From positions 4,118,762-4,182,761 of the forward strand of contig NC_047064.1 in the NCBI RefSeq assembly GCF_902459465.1: DNA of 64,000 nt, written 5' to 3'. Both the position numbers and the translations under genes were made by a program. Source of the stretch: Asterias rubens. Taxonomy: Eukaryota > Echinodermata > Asteroidea > Forcipulatida > Asteriidae. Each line of letters begins with the position of its first letter. The first letter of the stretch is position 1. Below the pieces are notes generated by a model. That model was given only the letters and a program-made list of their open reading frames with translations. It did no database searches and was not told where the DNA came from. This document shows, piece by piece, positions 12,928 through 32,800 of this stretch.

Positions 12928-13445
12928 GTGTCACTGCAAAACAAGTCTTGGTTCATTGTATGCCCATCTTGTCGAATTGTAAAAGACTGAAGTTGTTTTC
13001 ACAGGTCTCAATTCCATATTTCGTGTCCCGTCTTAGTCACTTTTGATCGGCAGTTCCAAATTTAGATCCTCCGTAGAGAATGTTAATGTGACTAACAGGA
13101 AATATATCAGACTTCAACTTGTGGCCTTCCCCCCCCCCCCACTTTTTTTTTGTGTGACTTAATTATGAGTGCTCACAAGACGGCCATGGTCATACAGAGG
13201 GTTAAAAAAATGATTATGAAATGAATGACTAGAATTCACAAGGGTTATCCTGGTCACATTTTTTGACCTTCGAATATTTTCAGACTTATTTTGTGAATTT
13301 CTTTGAACTTTTTTTTTGTGGAACAAACAGTGGGGCAGTGGTGTCACCTGAGTAACGTTATTTTTCTTGCGGGGGAAAAAACATCATTTAGTGGGGCTGT
13401 TTAATGTTTCGAAACATTCTTTTTGTTCATTTTTTTTATCTCATT

Positions 13446-13533
13446 GGGGGAGGGGGCAAGGGTTTTGGGTGGGGGGGACACACAAGGGTTCTGGGTGGGG
13501 GCCGGACAAGGGTTCTGGGGGGGGGGAACTTAG
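13446..13533 (+). promoter_or_regulatory. G-quadruplex-prone G-rich tract
   Basis: At least eight runs of three or more G within 90 bases, organised around a repeated ACAAGGGTTCTGGG motif. It immediately precedes a family 2 mini-element. A regulatory role is not shown. Confidence 0.6.
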
Positions 13534-13585
13534 GGTCCCAATGAGCCTTCAACATGTAGGGTAACATTTCACTCCATTGAGTGAG

Positions 13586-13960
13586 TTTAAAGCCATTGGA
13601 CACATTCGGTAAACAGTATTGTCCAAGTCCCACACTTCGTGTATCAGTACTTATATATAAAATAATAAACCTGTGAAAATTTAGGCTCAGTTGGTCATCA
13701 GAGTCGGGAGAAAATAACGGGAAAACCCACCCTTGTTTCCGCACGTTTCGCCGTGTCATGACATGTGTTTAAAATAAATCCGTAATTCTCGATATCGAGA
13801 ATTGATATTGTTTTTAAATGTTTTCTCAAAAAGTAAAGCATTTCATGGAATATTTTTTAGAGAAGTCTTTCACCATTACCTTCTGTAAACCCTGTAAGTT
13901 ATTTGTAAATCTGTGAACTTTAACCAAAAATTCTGTTCCGAAAGTGTCCAATGGCTTTAA
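13586..13960. mobile_element. Palindromic mini-element, family 2 (AAAGCCATTGGACAC ends)
   Basis: TTTAAAGCCATTGGACACAT to GTGTCCAATGGCTTTAA, with a central TTCTCGATATCGAGAATT palindrome. Confidence 0.75.
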
Positions 13961-14498
13961 GAGAAACATATTTATGTCATTGCTTCTGACTAAGCAATAC
14001 ATTATATATGAATCAACATATAATTAATTTATATACTGATTGCCATTGCAGAACTTATGAATTTTCAGATTTGTAAAGGCAAAAGACAGGATTTACTATC
14101 AGAGATTTAAAAGTGCTACAACAAGCTCTCAGTGACTTTGTTCAAAACAATTGGAATGGTTTTCATCCGAGTGCATTTTTTTAGTGAAAGCGTTGGGAAT
14201 TAGCTTGTACAAAAACAGTTTTATCTGTTCAGCATAATTAGTCCCAATTGTGACTTTCACCCTGTGGGGGAAAATCACCTCGAGTGATTATATAAAACTA
14301 GGCCTATACTATGACTACTTGGGACTCGTCTAAAATAATTAGGGGGAAAATAAGGGGAAAAAAACAGCATTTTTAGGCAAAGTATACATTTGATGTTTTG
14401 AACTGTTCAATTGGTTTGATCCTATATGAATGAAGATGTGTACAACATGGGATGGTAAATTTGCATCGGGGATAAAGAATATTAATTTTGTTTTTTTC

Positions 14499-14679
14499 AC
14501 CCATACACCGATGTGTGTTAGCACTGTATACTCAGTACTTTCCCGAGTCCTGTGAAAAAATATCACAGGCATGTTACTCGGGTGGGATTCGAACCCTGGA
14601 CCCTTGCATTTTCTTTTGTTCACAGGACTCCGGAAAGTACCGAGTATACAGTGCTATTAACACACAACGGTGTATGGGT
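14499..14679. mobile_element. Foldback element with a tRNA-like box B in its loop
   Basis: Arms ACCCATACACCG..CACTGTATACTCAGTAC and GTACCGAGTATACAGTG..CGGTGTATGGGT pair across the element. The loop contains GGGATTCGAACCCTGG, resembling a tRNA T-arm. Confidence 0.6.
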
Positions 14680-15065
14680 AAAAAAATAAATAAATTAATA
14701 TACAACATCGGTTTGCTGGGTTTATTTGACTCATATGGGTGTATAAGGACTCGCTCTTTGGTTGAAGGAGGTAGAGGGGTTGATTTGTCTGAAATTTTAC
14801 ACAGATATAAACGTGTTAAAAAGTACTCCAGTACCAGGTAAAAAGCATTTCTGCTTTCTCTGTCCATTTTTTCCCCAGTGCCTAAATTTCTCCCCCAGTT
14901 TTCGAGATGGCATTTGCCCCCGCCCCCACCTAAAGGGGGGGGGGGAGGGAATGTGAAACATTTGGTGTATTTTAGAGTCAAGTTCAGCTTGACAAGTAGT
15001 TCAAATATGGTATCCCTTGGGCCTGACTAGGAGTTCGGCTCAATGGTTACACTGGATGTTTTAGG

Positions 15066-15454
15066 TTTAAAGACAGTGGACACTATTGGTAAATGTCAAA
15101 GACCAGTCCTCTCACTTGCTGAATCTCAACATATGCATAAAATAACAAACCTGTGAAAATTTGAGCTCGATTGGTCGTCGAAGTTGCGGGATAACTATGA
15201 AAGAAAAAAACACCCTTAGTCACACGAAGTTGTGTGCATTCAGATAATTGATTTCGAGACCTCAAATTCTAAACTCGAGGTCTCGAAATCAAATTCGTGG
15301 AAAATTACTTCTTTATCGAAAACTACTCCACTTCAGAGGGAGCCGTTTCTCACAATGTTTTATACCATCAACCTTTCACCATTACTCATTACCAAATAAG
15401 GTTTTATGCTAATAATTATTTTGAGTAATTACCAATAGTGTCCACTGCCTTTAA
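15066..15454. mobile_element. Palindromic mini-element, family 1, near full length
   Basis: TTTAAAGACAGTGGACACTA to TAGTGTCCACTGCCTTTAA. The centre holds a GAGACCTCAAATTC / GAGGTCTCGAAATC inverted pair. Confidence 0.75.
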
Positions 15455-16376
15455 TATAAAGCACTCCAACACCACCAACGCTTGTGGATTTAAGGCGCTT
15501 GTGTACAATATTTACTTTAATAATTATTATCATTGGTAGTTTAATATAGCAATTACAGGAGCCTTATATCATCTGAAAATTAGGTTCTCTATACTTTTAT
15601 TAGTTTATATTAATAATTATTATTAACATTTTTCATTCCATAACAATTTTCATTCCAAATAATATACTTCCATCAATACTATACAATAGAGTTGTATTGA
15701 ACATGCTATGCCTACACACAAACACATGGGTCAACATGCATGACAAGTATATGAAAAAAGTTTAGTTTAAACCATGTAAATAGTGAACATACATAAACGT
15801 GTACAATTAAAGCCCTGTTTCACATTAGACAAAATTTCCTCAGAAATTCTCTGGAGACTTGGCCGACCTTTTCGCACATGAATTTGTTAACCCTGGCAAA
15901 CTCCTGGGAAACATCTACCAGGCATGCTAGAGAAACAACTAATCCTATGGGGTTAGCAAACCGAGTGTTTAATTTCCCAAAGAAAACTGAACAAAGTGTG
16001 AAACGAAAATATTGGTGGGAGGAGGTAATATTCCCTAGGAAGTTCTTGGGGGTTTTCTTTCATTCTTTCATGGAAACTTCTAATGTGAAAAGGGCTAAAG
16101 TATTTTATAATCCACTACTGAATACAGTAGGGATGCACAATGGGCTCTGACTGATTAACAAACACGACTAAAGCAGAAACACTTTCTCTTCTTTCATTAC
16201 AAAAGATTATATATCAATAATAATAATTGCTCAATGCCCTATAATATTATTACTCTTGGTCACTTGACCATTTATTGCATCTCAGCTCCATTGGGAGTAG
16301 CCTACATGTATAGACCTTTATCACGGTGTGGTTATCTTGATTTTACTCCATTCAAACTCATTGTAAAACTAAACTT

Positions 16377-16507
16377 AGGCCGTGTCCGAAACGACGACTT
16401 CGGCTACAGCTACGTCTAGATCAGCGCGTCTACCAGTGTTGAAGAATAGGCAGACGCGCGCGATATAGCCGTAGCTGTAGCCGAAGTCGCCGTTTCGGAC
16501 ACGGCCT
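16377..16507. mobile_element. Palindromic element with AGGCCGTGTCCGAAAC termini
   Basis: Left AGGCCGTGTCCGAAACGACG, right GCCGTTTCGGACACGGCCT. The arms pair through CTTCGGCTACAGCTACG / CGTAGCTGTAGCCGAAG, leaving a GC-rich 40-base loop. No clear target duplication is visible. Confidence 0.7.
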
Positions 16508-17847
16508 GAGGCTGGACGAAATAATAGTCTGGTACCATGCGCAATGAATGTTAGCATTTACTACTGTTATTGGAAACAGGGCACTTGACCAAAATGGTGA
16601 CAGCGTCATAAAGGTCTATACATGTAGCATGTGCTGCCAAGTACATGGTTCACCAAGCCCAAATCAAACACAAGAACCATCTCTGCCCTCGCAGGTACCC
16701 ATTTACTCATGGGTGAAAGTGAAGCAGAATTAGCTTTGTACACCTTTGGTAAAAGGCTGTTATACACCCCCCCCCCCCTAAAAAAAAAAAAATAATAATA
16801 ATGAAAATGCTAATTTTTCTGATTTATCAGCTTTGACATTCATGTCTTACCGAATCCCAGTTCCCATGTGTGAATCATATTACTGTACAGGGCACATAAT
16901 TCAATACGCACTCCTGTATGAATACCAATGACTGAACTTGTACAAAGGGTTGTCGACCAGGCATGATTTGTGGTTCATGTATGGATTCATTTATTCGTAG
17001 ACTGTGCAAGTCTCATGAGTATTCCAACATTTTAACCCTCCTACTGTTGGACCAGTCAATATTCTTAAATCTCTTAACAAAGTTCTTTTACTGAATGAAC
17101 AGCATTGGATCCCAATCCCATCCTCTGATAACTTCATCAAATTTGGTGGTAACATTTAAAGGTCTCAGGGTCATAGATTGGTTTTTGTCAACGTAATACT
17201 GATTCATTTTTTTAAAGAATTTTTTTCAATAAAGCTACATTAAAAATCACCTGAGGAAGTTTCAGTTGAACACAGAGTCTACTTTTGAAGAAACCAACAA
17301 AAACTGCCATGGTACTATTACGAACATCAAACATGTCAAATCTATCCACGTTTAGCGAGGTGACAGTGGGTACAAAATGCCAATTGCAGAACCCTTAAAC
17401 AGACCCTACAGAAATTTGATTGCCAAAACTTGTCTTGCGAGTTTTAAAGATTCAAAATTGTTGACATACTTTTATTGATTTCTGATCAACGGGACATTTC
17501 AGGCAAAATAACTTTAAAGGATGCTTACTACCATTCACATCTTTGCTCCAATCAAAATATGCAATAAGAAATACGCAATTTTTTATCGAAGGAATTTTAA
17601 AGGTCATGATCTGTGCCATGGCGACGGTTCACATTTCAAGATAATTTGCATCCAACTAAATTTTTTTTTGTCACCATGGCCCGCTAAAGAATAATATGAA
17701 ACCGAGCTTGAAGAGAACACAATGCTACAGTAGGAATTCTTTATTCCTGGCTCACCCTGGGGGATAAAAGGATTGTCTCTCTCAAAATAGATTTTTGAGA
17801 CATAGGTTAGATAAAGTAAAAGCCGTTATTAGAATGAGAGCCTTGAG

Positions 17848-18235
17848 GGACACTAGGGGGCAGCAGACTTATCAGGGAAACTTTCCATTGTTTACTTAGT
17901 TCTGAGCATGCAAATTTTTAGAAAAAAATCCTTGTAAGCTAGATTGTATGTAGTGTCCCCAACATTCTCCTACACTTGCCCAAGGGATTATGCCTTTCAA
18001 CACTAGGTGGCAGCAGACTTACCAGGGAAATTTTCAATTTTTAAAGTCATTCTGAGCATGCACATTTTTAGAAAAAATCCTTGTGATGGTACATTACATG
18101 CAGTGTCCCCAACATTCTCCTACACTTGCCCAAGTGATCACGACTTTCAACACTAGGTAGCAGCAGACTTACCAAGGGAACTTTTAGAAAAAAAACCTTG
18201 TAGGCCCTAAACCTGTACATTACATGCAGTGTCTC
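17848..18235. repeat. Three tandem diverged units of about 145 bp built from the 'GGCAGCAGACTTACC' element
   Basis: Each unit begins ACACTAGG(G/T)GGCAGCAGACTTA, runs through TTCTGAGCATGC and TTTTTAGAAAAA, and ends near GTGTCCCCAACATTCTCC. The third unit is internally shortened. This looks like local tandem amplification of a mobile-element half plus flank. Confidence 0.65.
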
Positions 18236-19103
18236 CATGTTTGTTATTTGCTGTCTATAGGCCTAAAGGCCTTTTAAAATGTTTACACTTCCTTCTCTTA
18301 CGGCTCACCCAGATTTTTTTTTTTTAATCGTCCTGGTTTTTGTTACTGAAGGCATGATTTAATCAACCTTGCCTCAATGTTTATTAATGTTTTATATCCT
18401 AGATGCAATAACAATATTCTAATTTTATATATAATATTACTGAATGTGTGTACTTACTGGGCACCAGGTGCGGTGACCTTTGAAAGAAAAATGTGTTTCA
18501 CTGAAAGGTTTCCCAACAACAAATTTATAATAAACAAAAACATACACACACCTCAGATGAAGTGATGGGTCTTTGAACTGTGACAAATCCCTGCGTACTA
18601 AAAAATTGCTATCTTTCACTGTCACTACACAGCCGTGATGCACAAGTTGGACATTATCTTTACAGTCCAATGGAGTGTCCATGTGGTAGTCTTGTTTCAG
18701 TTTTAGCAATCTTGCAAATCCGTGTACTCAGTGTTCACTTTCTCTTACTGTCAGTGATGCACAAGTCTGACATTAAGTTTACAGTCCAATGGAGTATTCC
18801 TGTAGTCTAGTTTCAATCTGAGAAATCTTGCAAACGTAAATGTTGAGGATCGAGTCCATCTCAAACAGTTAAAAGGTAGTTTAAAGGTTCGTCAAATCTG
18901 CTCAGTATTAGGGCTCACAGGTGGTCATTTTTTGCGTCACTTGCAACCAAAGAAGCGAAGTAGAGGAATACCAGAAGAAAAACTAAAATGAACAACATAC
19001 GATCTGAACGGAAGCAGCCTGTTTCAACTAAGGACTTTTGAACGTGTAGCGAACATTTCCATGGTACAAAAACTAATCAGAAATTAAACTTTGTTACTCT
19101 AAA

Positions 19104-19109
19104 TTTATT
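19104..19109 (-). terminator. Candidate poly(A) signal of UBXN6 copy B
   Basis: AATAAA on the minus strand, 127 bases past the copy B stop codon, preceded by an ordinary 3' UTR-like stretch. Position is suitable for the main polyadenylation signal; no transcript evidence is available. Confidence 0.4.
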
Positions 19110-19235
19110 AATCCGTTTATCTCGTGCAGTTTATCAAAGTCTTCTTGTACAGTCGACATGAAGATCTCTTGTTGTATGTTGTTCACAGAAAAATTGTCCA
19201 AAATGTAAATAGGCGCAAAAGCCGCGCGATTACTT

Positions 19236-28125
<8,890 letters not shown>

Positions 28126-29754
28126 CTTGACACAGACGTCCGTCTACAACAGATTTATACGCTATTGTTTTTATTGCAAAATACTCGATCGATGTTTCAT
28201 CGGAACAAATTAATAAGTCATAAGTTGACCACCGAAATGTGGATCTCAATTTGGTGCCAGAATTTTAAGTTTTAGTCAAATGCCGATCATGAGCGTCACT
28301 TGGATATGAGTAGTGTGGGTGTGGGGTCGTAGTAGGGGGGGGGGACTATCACGGGGTTTGTGTTCGGGGGTTTCAATTTTGATGTAAGATTGATGAAGTA
28401 TTTTACAATAATATATATTCTGATCGGTTGTCATTGAGTATACCCTACCTCTCCATGCCATGCTTAGAGCAAGGTGTATCGATACAGGAGGTGAGTGTGA
28501 ATGGTTGGTTTAGTGATACTGATTGAGTGGCATTGACGGTTATTGACGAAAATTGTAACTTGATTGAGCGCGAGCCACTGCGCCCGAAAGTTTCCTATTT
28601 GTTGATTTGTTTTGAAAGGCGCCCTCCTTTGATGAAAAGTCTCACATCCACATCTGCGTGATGACTGTACAAAACCTCCTCCATAGCCGGCCTCTCCCGA
28701 CCTTCAAAAACCTAAACTGAGAAAATGAGATAGCATATAGGCTCTACATCCATGATAAGCACCATCTGGACACACCTCATCCCTTGCTATGTGCTTGGAA
28801 GTAGAGTGACGGCTTCGTCGTTCACTCACCTTACCTTATTAGAGAACGCAAACGGACCATCCTCCTCATCTTGTGTGCTTTTTTACTAATAAACAAGTGA
28901 GTGTGCCTGCCCTCTCTCACTGCTCAACATACAATTACATTAATTCAATGACAATCAGTGTAGGTTGGTAACTAATCATGATTTCATCTGTCTTTTTCTT
29001 TCCTCCACTGTCTGACTTCTCACCCTAGTTTAAATGCTGAAATTTTACTTTTATTGAACATGATGTATTCCTTCTTTTTTAAGTCTTTTTACGCTTTATT
29101 TGCAAATCTTTAAATAGTCACATAGGGATAGCCTAAATTATTGAAATTAAATACGGATTATAGAAATATTAGAATAAGAAAGTGTGGGTGGTATTGGACC
29201 TAGTTACTGGGGTGCTGTACTGCTTTTTTTTCTATTGAAATTTGTCATTATTGGTCGTCATCAATCGTTCGATCATATGACAAATGTCAGAAAAAAAGGA
29301 GGACATCGCCTCATAAGCGTAAACTGGGTCTAGGGTCGAATATATATAGTTCTAGTTGCGATAATTCAATTGTAACCCTTCCCTTAAAACACAAACTAAA
29401 CTACGAACGTACTCCCAGAAAAACAGAACTAAGGTTTGTTCCACGATCGTCTCCACGAAGACGATGGAACAAACCTCATTCATAGTCCTAGCATCATGGA
29501 GGAAGAAATGGTTCTAGCAGTTCCAACTGTCGGGAAGATGTGATGAACGTACGTGTGTCTCGTAGAACTATGAGGTTCGTTCCGATAGACGTAGCGGAAC
29601 AATGCATTCACAATAAACTGGTTCTGTGAACAGGTGCCAACATACACAACCTGAATGGTTTCAAGTTGTTGGTCAGAACTCACTGGAAAATTAATGTTGT
29701 CTAATCTCCTATTTTAAAATATTAATGTTGTTTTTGTTGTGGGTTTTGTTTCAG
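28126..29754. promoter_or_regulatory. Head-to-head interval between UBXN6 copy B and the SV2-like gene
   Basis: The UBXN6 start codon (28125, minus) and the first recognised SV2 exon (29755, plus) face away from each other across about 1.6 kb, so this interval must contain the UBXN6 promoter and may contain that of SV2. The first 25 bases hold the UBXN6 5' UTR. An unrecognised non-coding first exon of SV2 is probably here, because the SV2 exon at 29755 starts at a splice acceptor. A G-run lies at 28336-28344 and a hairpin at 29431-29475. No TATA or other core element could be assigned with confidence. Confidence 0.35.
29431..29475. repeat. Short hairpin upstream of the SV2 coding start
   Basis: AGGTTTGTTCCA and TGGAACAAACCT pair, with inner ATCGTCT / AGACGAT, around a short loop. 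Confidence 0.7.
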
Positions 29755-29847
29755 GAAGCCTGACAAAAGATGGATTCTCGCTAAATTAAGAGACCAGATT
29801 ACATTAATCCAGGGACAATAGTTGCTGTTTTAGAAAGAAGAAACTAG
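29755..29847 (+). other. 5' UTR part of the first SV2 coding exon
   Basis: A pyrimidine-rich tract ending in TTTCAG (to 29754) forms a good acceptor. The exon that follows has an in-frame TAG immediately before the ATG at 29848, which sets the start. The existence of an acceptor implies at least one upstream non-coding exon. Confidence 0.5.
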
Positions 29848-32800
29848 ATGAGCGTCAAACTGACCAACATGGAGATGGAGGTTTGTAAAGTTTATTGAAT
29901 CTTAAAAACTTGGCCAGAGTTCAGTTTTTTAAACTTGAATACCCAATAGACTAGTAGTCGACTCTGGTAGGAAGATTCCAGTATTTTGAAGACCCACTGG
30001 ACCACTGGCCAGAGTCCAGTATATTGAATACCCACGGGACCAATGGCCTGCCAGTCCAGTAAACCACTGGCCAGAGTCGAATAATTTTAATACCCAACTG
30101 GACCACAGGCCAGATTCCAGTAGCTTGAGTACCCTCTGGACAACTGGCCAGAGTCCAGTAATTTGAATACCCACTGGACAACTGGCCAGAGTCCAGTATA
30201 TTGAATACCCACTGGACCAATGGCCAGAGTCCAGTAATTTAAATACCCACTGGACAACTGGCCAGAGTCCAGTATATTGAATACCCACTGGACCAATGGC
30301 CAGAGTCCAGTAATTTGAATACCCACTGGACAACTGGCCAGAGTCCAGTATATTGAATACCCACTGGACCACTGGCCAGAGTCCAGTAATTTGAATACCC
30401 ATTGGACCACTGGCCAGAGTCCAGTATATTGAATACCCACTGGACCAATGGCCAGAGTCCAGTAATTTGAATACCCACTGGACAACTGGCCAGAGTCCAG
30501 TAATTTGAATACCCATTGGACCACTGGCCAGAGTCCAGTATATTGAATACCCACTGGACCACTGGCCAGAGTCCAGTAATTTGAATACCCATTGGACCAC
30601 TGGCCAGAGTCCAGTAATTTGAATACCCATTGGACCACTGGCCAGAGTCCAGTAGCTTGAATACCCATTGGACCACTGGCCAGAGTCCAGTAATTTGAAT
30701 ACCCATTGGACCACTGGCCAGAGTCCAGTAATTTGAATACCCATTGGACCACTGGCCAGAGTCCAGTAGCTTGAATACCCATTGGACCACTGGCCAGAGT
30801 CCAGTAATTTGAATACCCACTGGACAACGGGCCAGAGTCCAGTAATTTGAATACCCATTGGACCACTGGCCAGAGTCCAGTAATTTGAATACCCATTGGG
30901 ACCACTGGCCAGAGTCCAGTAATTTGAATACCCATTGGGACCACTGGCCAGAGTCCAGTAATTTGAATACCCATTGGGACCACTGGCCAGAGTCGAATAG
31001 TTTAGCTGGGAAGTGTTGCATTTAACTAAAGGGGGAGGAGTTGTAGTAACTTGCAAAGTAGCTTTTCTATATAGCGCCCTCTATTGGTTGTTACTGTGTA
31101 GTATTATTGTTGTTTACAAAATGGCTGCTATTGAGTTCAGTCTTGTACCTTCCTCCATGGTTTAATAAAGCTACGTTCAGTTCAGTAAAGAATCGTGTCA
31201 ACGACTGCAACGGAAATATCATACTAACTTTGGTTTTACTTGGCAACTCTATATATTGGACTTTTTTCTTCTGTGAGAAGCCGACTAACAAAACAGTGCA
31301 CAGCCTGCAGCCTGGCTAGTTTCGTTCCTACATAGTTTTACCCAGACACTGATGTGTGTATAAGCTTTTAGGGAAGGTACACGTTTGGTCATTACTCAAA
31401 ACAAATATTAACTTAAGAACTGACTCGGTAACGAGCATTGAAGAGCTGTTGATAGTATAAAACATTGTGAGAAACAGCTCCCTCTGAATTAGTAGCATAG
31501 ATTTTGAGAAAGAGGTAATTTCTCACTCAAATAATAAAAGACTTCTAGCCAGAAGTCTTTTATACCTATCTGAAAGCACACAGATTCGTCCAACAAGGGT
31601 GTTTTCTCTCTCATCATTTTCTCGCAACTTCGATGACCAATAATGCGCTCAAATATTCACATGCTTGTTATTTTATGCTTATGTTGGGATACACCAAGTG
31701 AGAAGACTGATTTTTGACAATTACCAAACGTGTACCTTCCCTTTAAATCCTTGCTCTATGCTCGAATGAAATACCATACTGCCATACACTGAAAAAAAAA
31801 CAAGGATAGGCCTAGAGTAATATGCTGGTTGGATAACTTCCCCCAATTTTTTTTTTTTTTTCACAATTAGCAAAATTGCATGTTTGCTGTCGGCCAAAAC
31901 TTTACTATTGTTATACCATGGTCATACCATAGAGCGGTCATGGCTTCATGCTTTTTGGAGGTATAACCTCCATGCTTCATGCTTCAAAATGCTTAGTCCA
32001 CAGATAACAGATCAGTGTTTGTGGACTGGTAGGCCCTCTATCAATCATCCATGCGTAGCTAGGCCTACAGTGTGTACAAATACAGTGATGTACATTTCAT
32101 TCATAGAGAAAGGACTTGTACAAGTTGGAAAAAATGCATATAATCACTGGATGTACACGTACATGTTAGGTGTACTTTGTTGTATGAAGGTGTACACAAT
32201 TGATTGATGGACTCATTATTTATTCTTTAGGGCTTGGGCAGTGAGGATGAAGAGTCTGAGGATAGTTTTAGCTTAGTCATGCTGGACTCCAAAGGGAAAG
32301 CCATGGATGGAGAAAGTAAGCTACTTCTTGAAGATATCGGCCCATCGTCGTCCAAACCAGGTAAATACTTTTAAAATGAAAAAAAAATAACTGTTTCATT
32401 ACCTTGTGTGACCTTGGTCTAATTTCATAAATGGATAAAGCCTGTGAGCACAAGAACTTTCTAAGCACAGAATAGTATTGCTTAGCAGAATTAGATTACC
32501 AGCCAAAAATTCATTAAGTTTGCATGCAATTGTTGTGGCTGGTGCCCCACTCAATTTTTGCTTAGAAAAAAAATTTGTCATCAAGCAGTATTTTTTGCTT
32601 AACAGTTTGAAATAGTGGCCTGGGTCCAATTTCATGAAGACTAAGCAAAACAACTTATTAAGCACAGACTAAAACTTGCTAAGCAGAAATAAATTACAAA
32701 CCAAAATTTTCAAAATTTGTTATGTTGTTGCAACTGATACCCTGCTCTTTTTTCTGGCTAAGCAAAATAACTTTTTTTTTTAAGCAGTTTCTACTTTTCC

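Larger units (their letters stand above)
11044..19103. other. Intergenic interval between the two UBXN6 copies
   Basis: About 8 kb without a supportable gene. It holds C-runs, the 180-bp and 65-bp duplications, the palindromic elements at 12441, 14499 and 16377, mini-elements at 13586 and 15066, the G-rich tract and the 145-bp array at 17848. Stretches at about 15460-16370 and 16760-17840 show nothing recognisable. No pseudo-exon of UBXN6 was found in between. Confidence 0.5.

Noticed and set aside
14339..14981. Overlapping 94-135 codon frames
   Set aside because: They come from a foldback element and poly-C/G runs, without splice or family support.
29929..31056. Long minus-strand open frames (up to 375 codons) rich in LDSGQWSNGYS-type repeats
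   Set aside because: They are the translation of a 38-bp minisatellite whose unit lacks stops in any minus frame. Overlapping frames give the same cyclic peptide, and the region is inside an SV2 intron.
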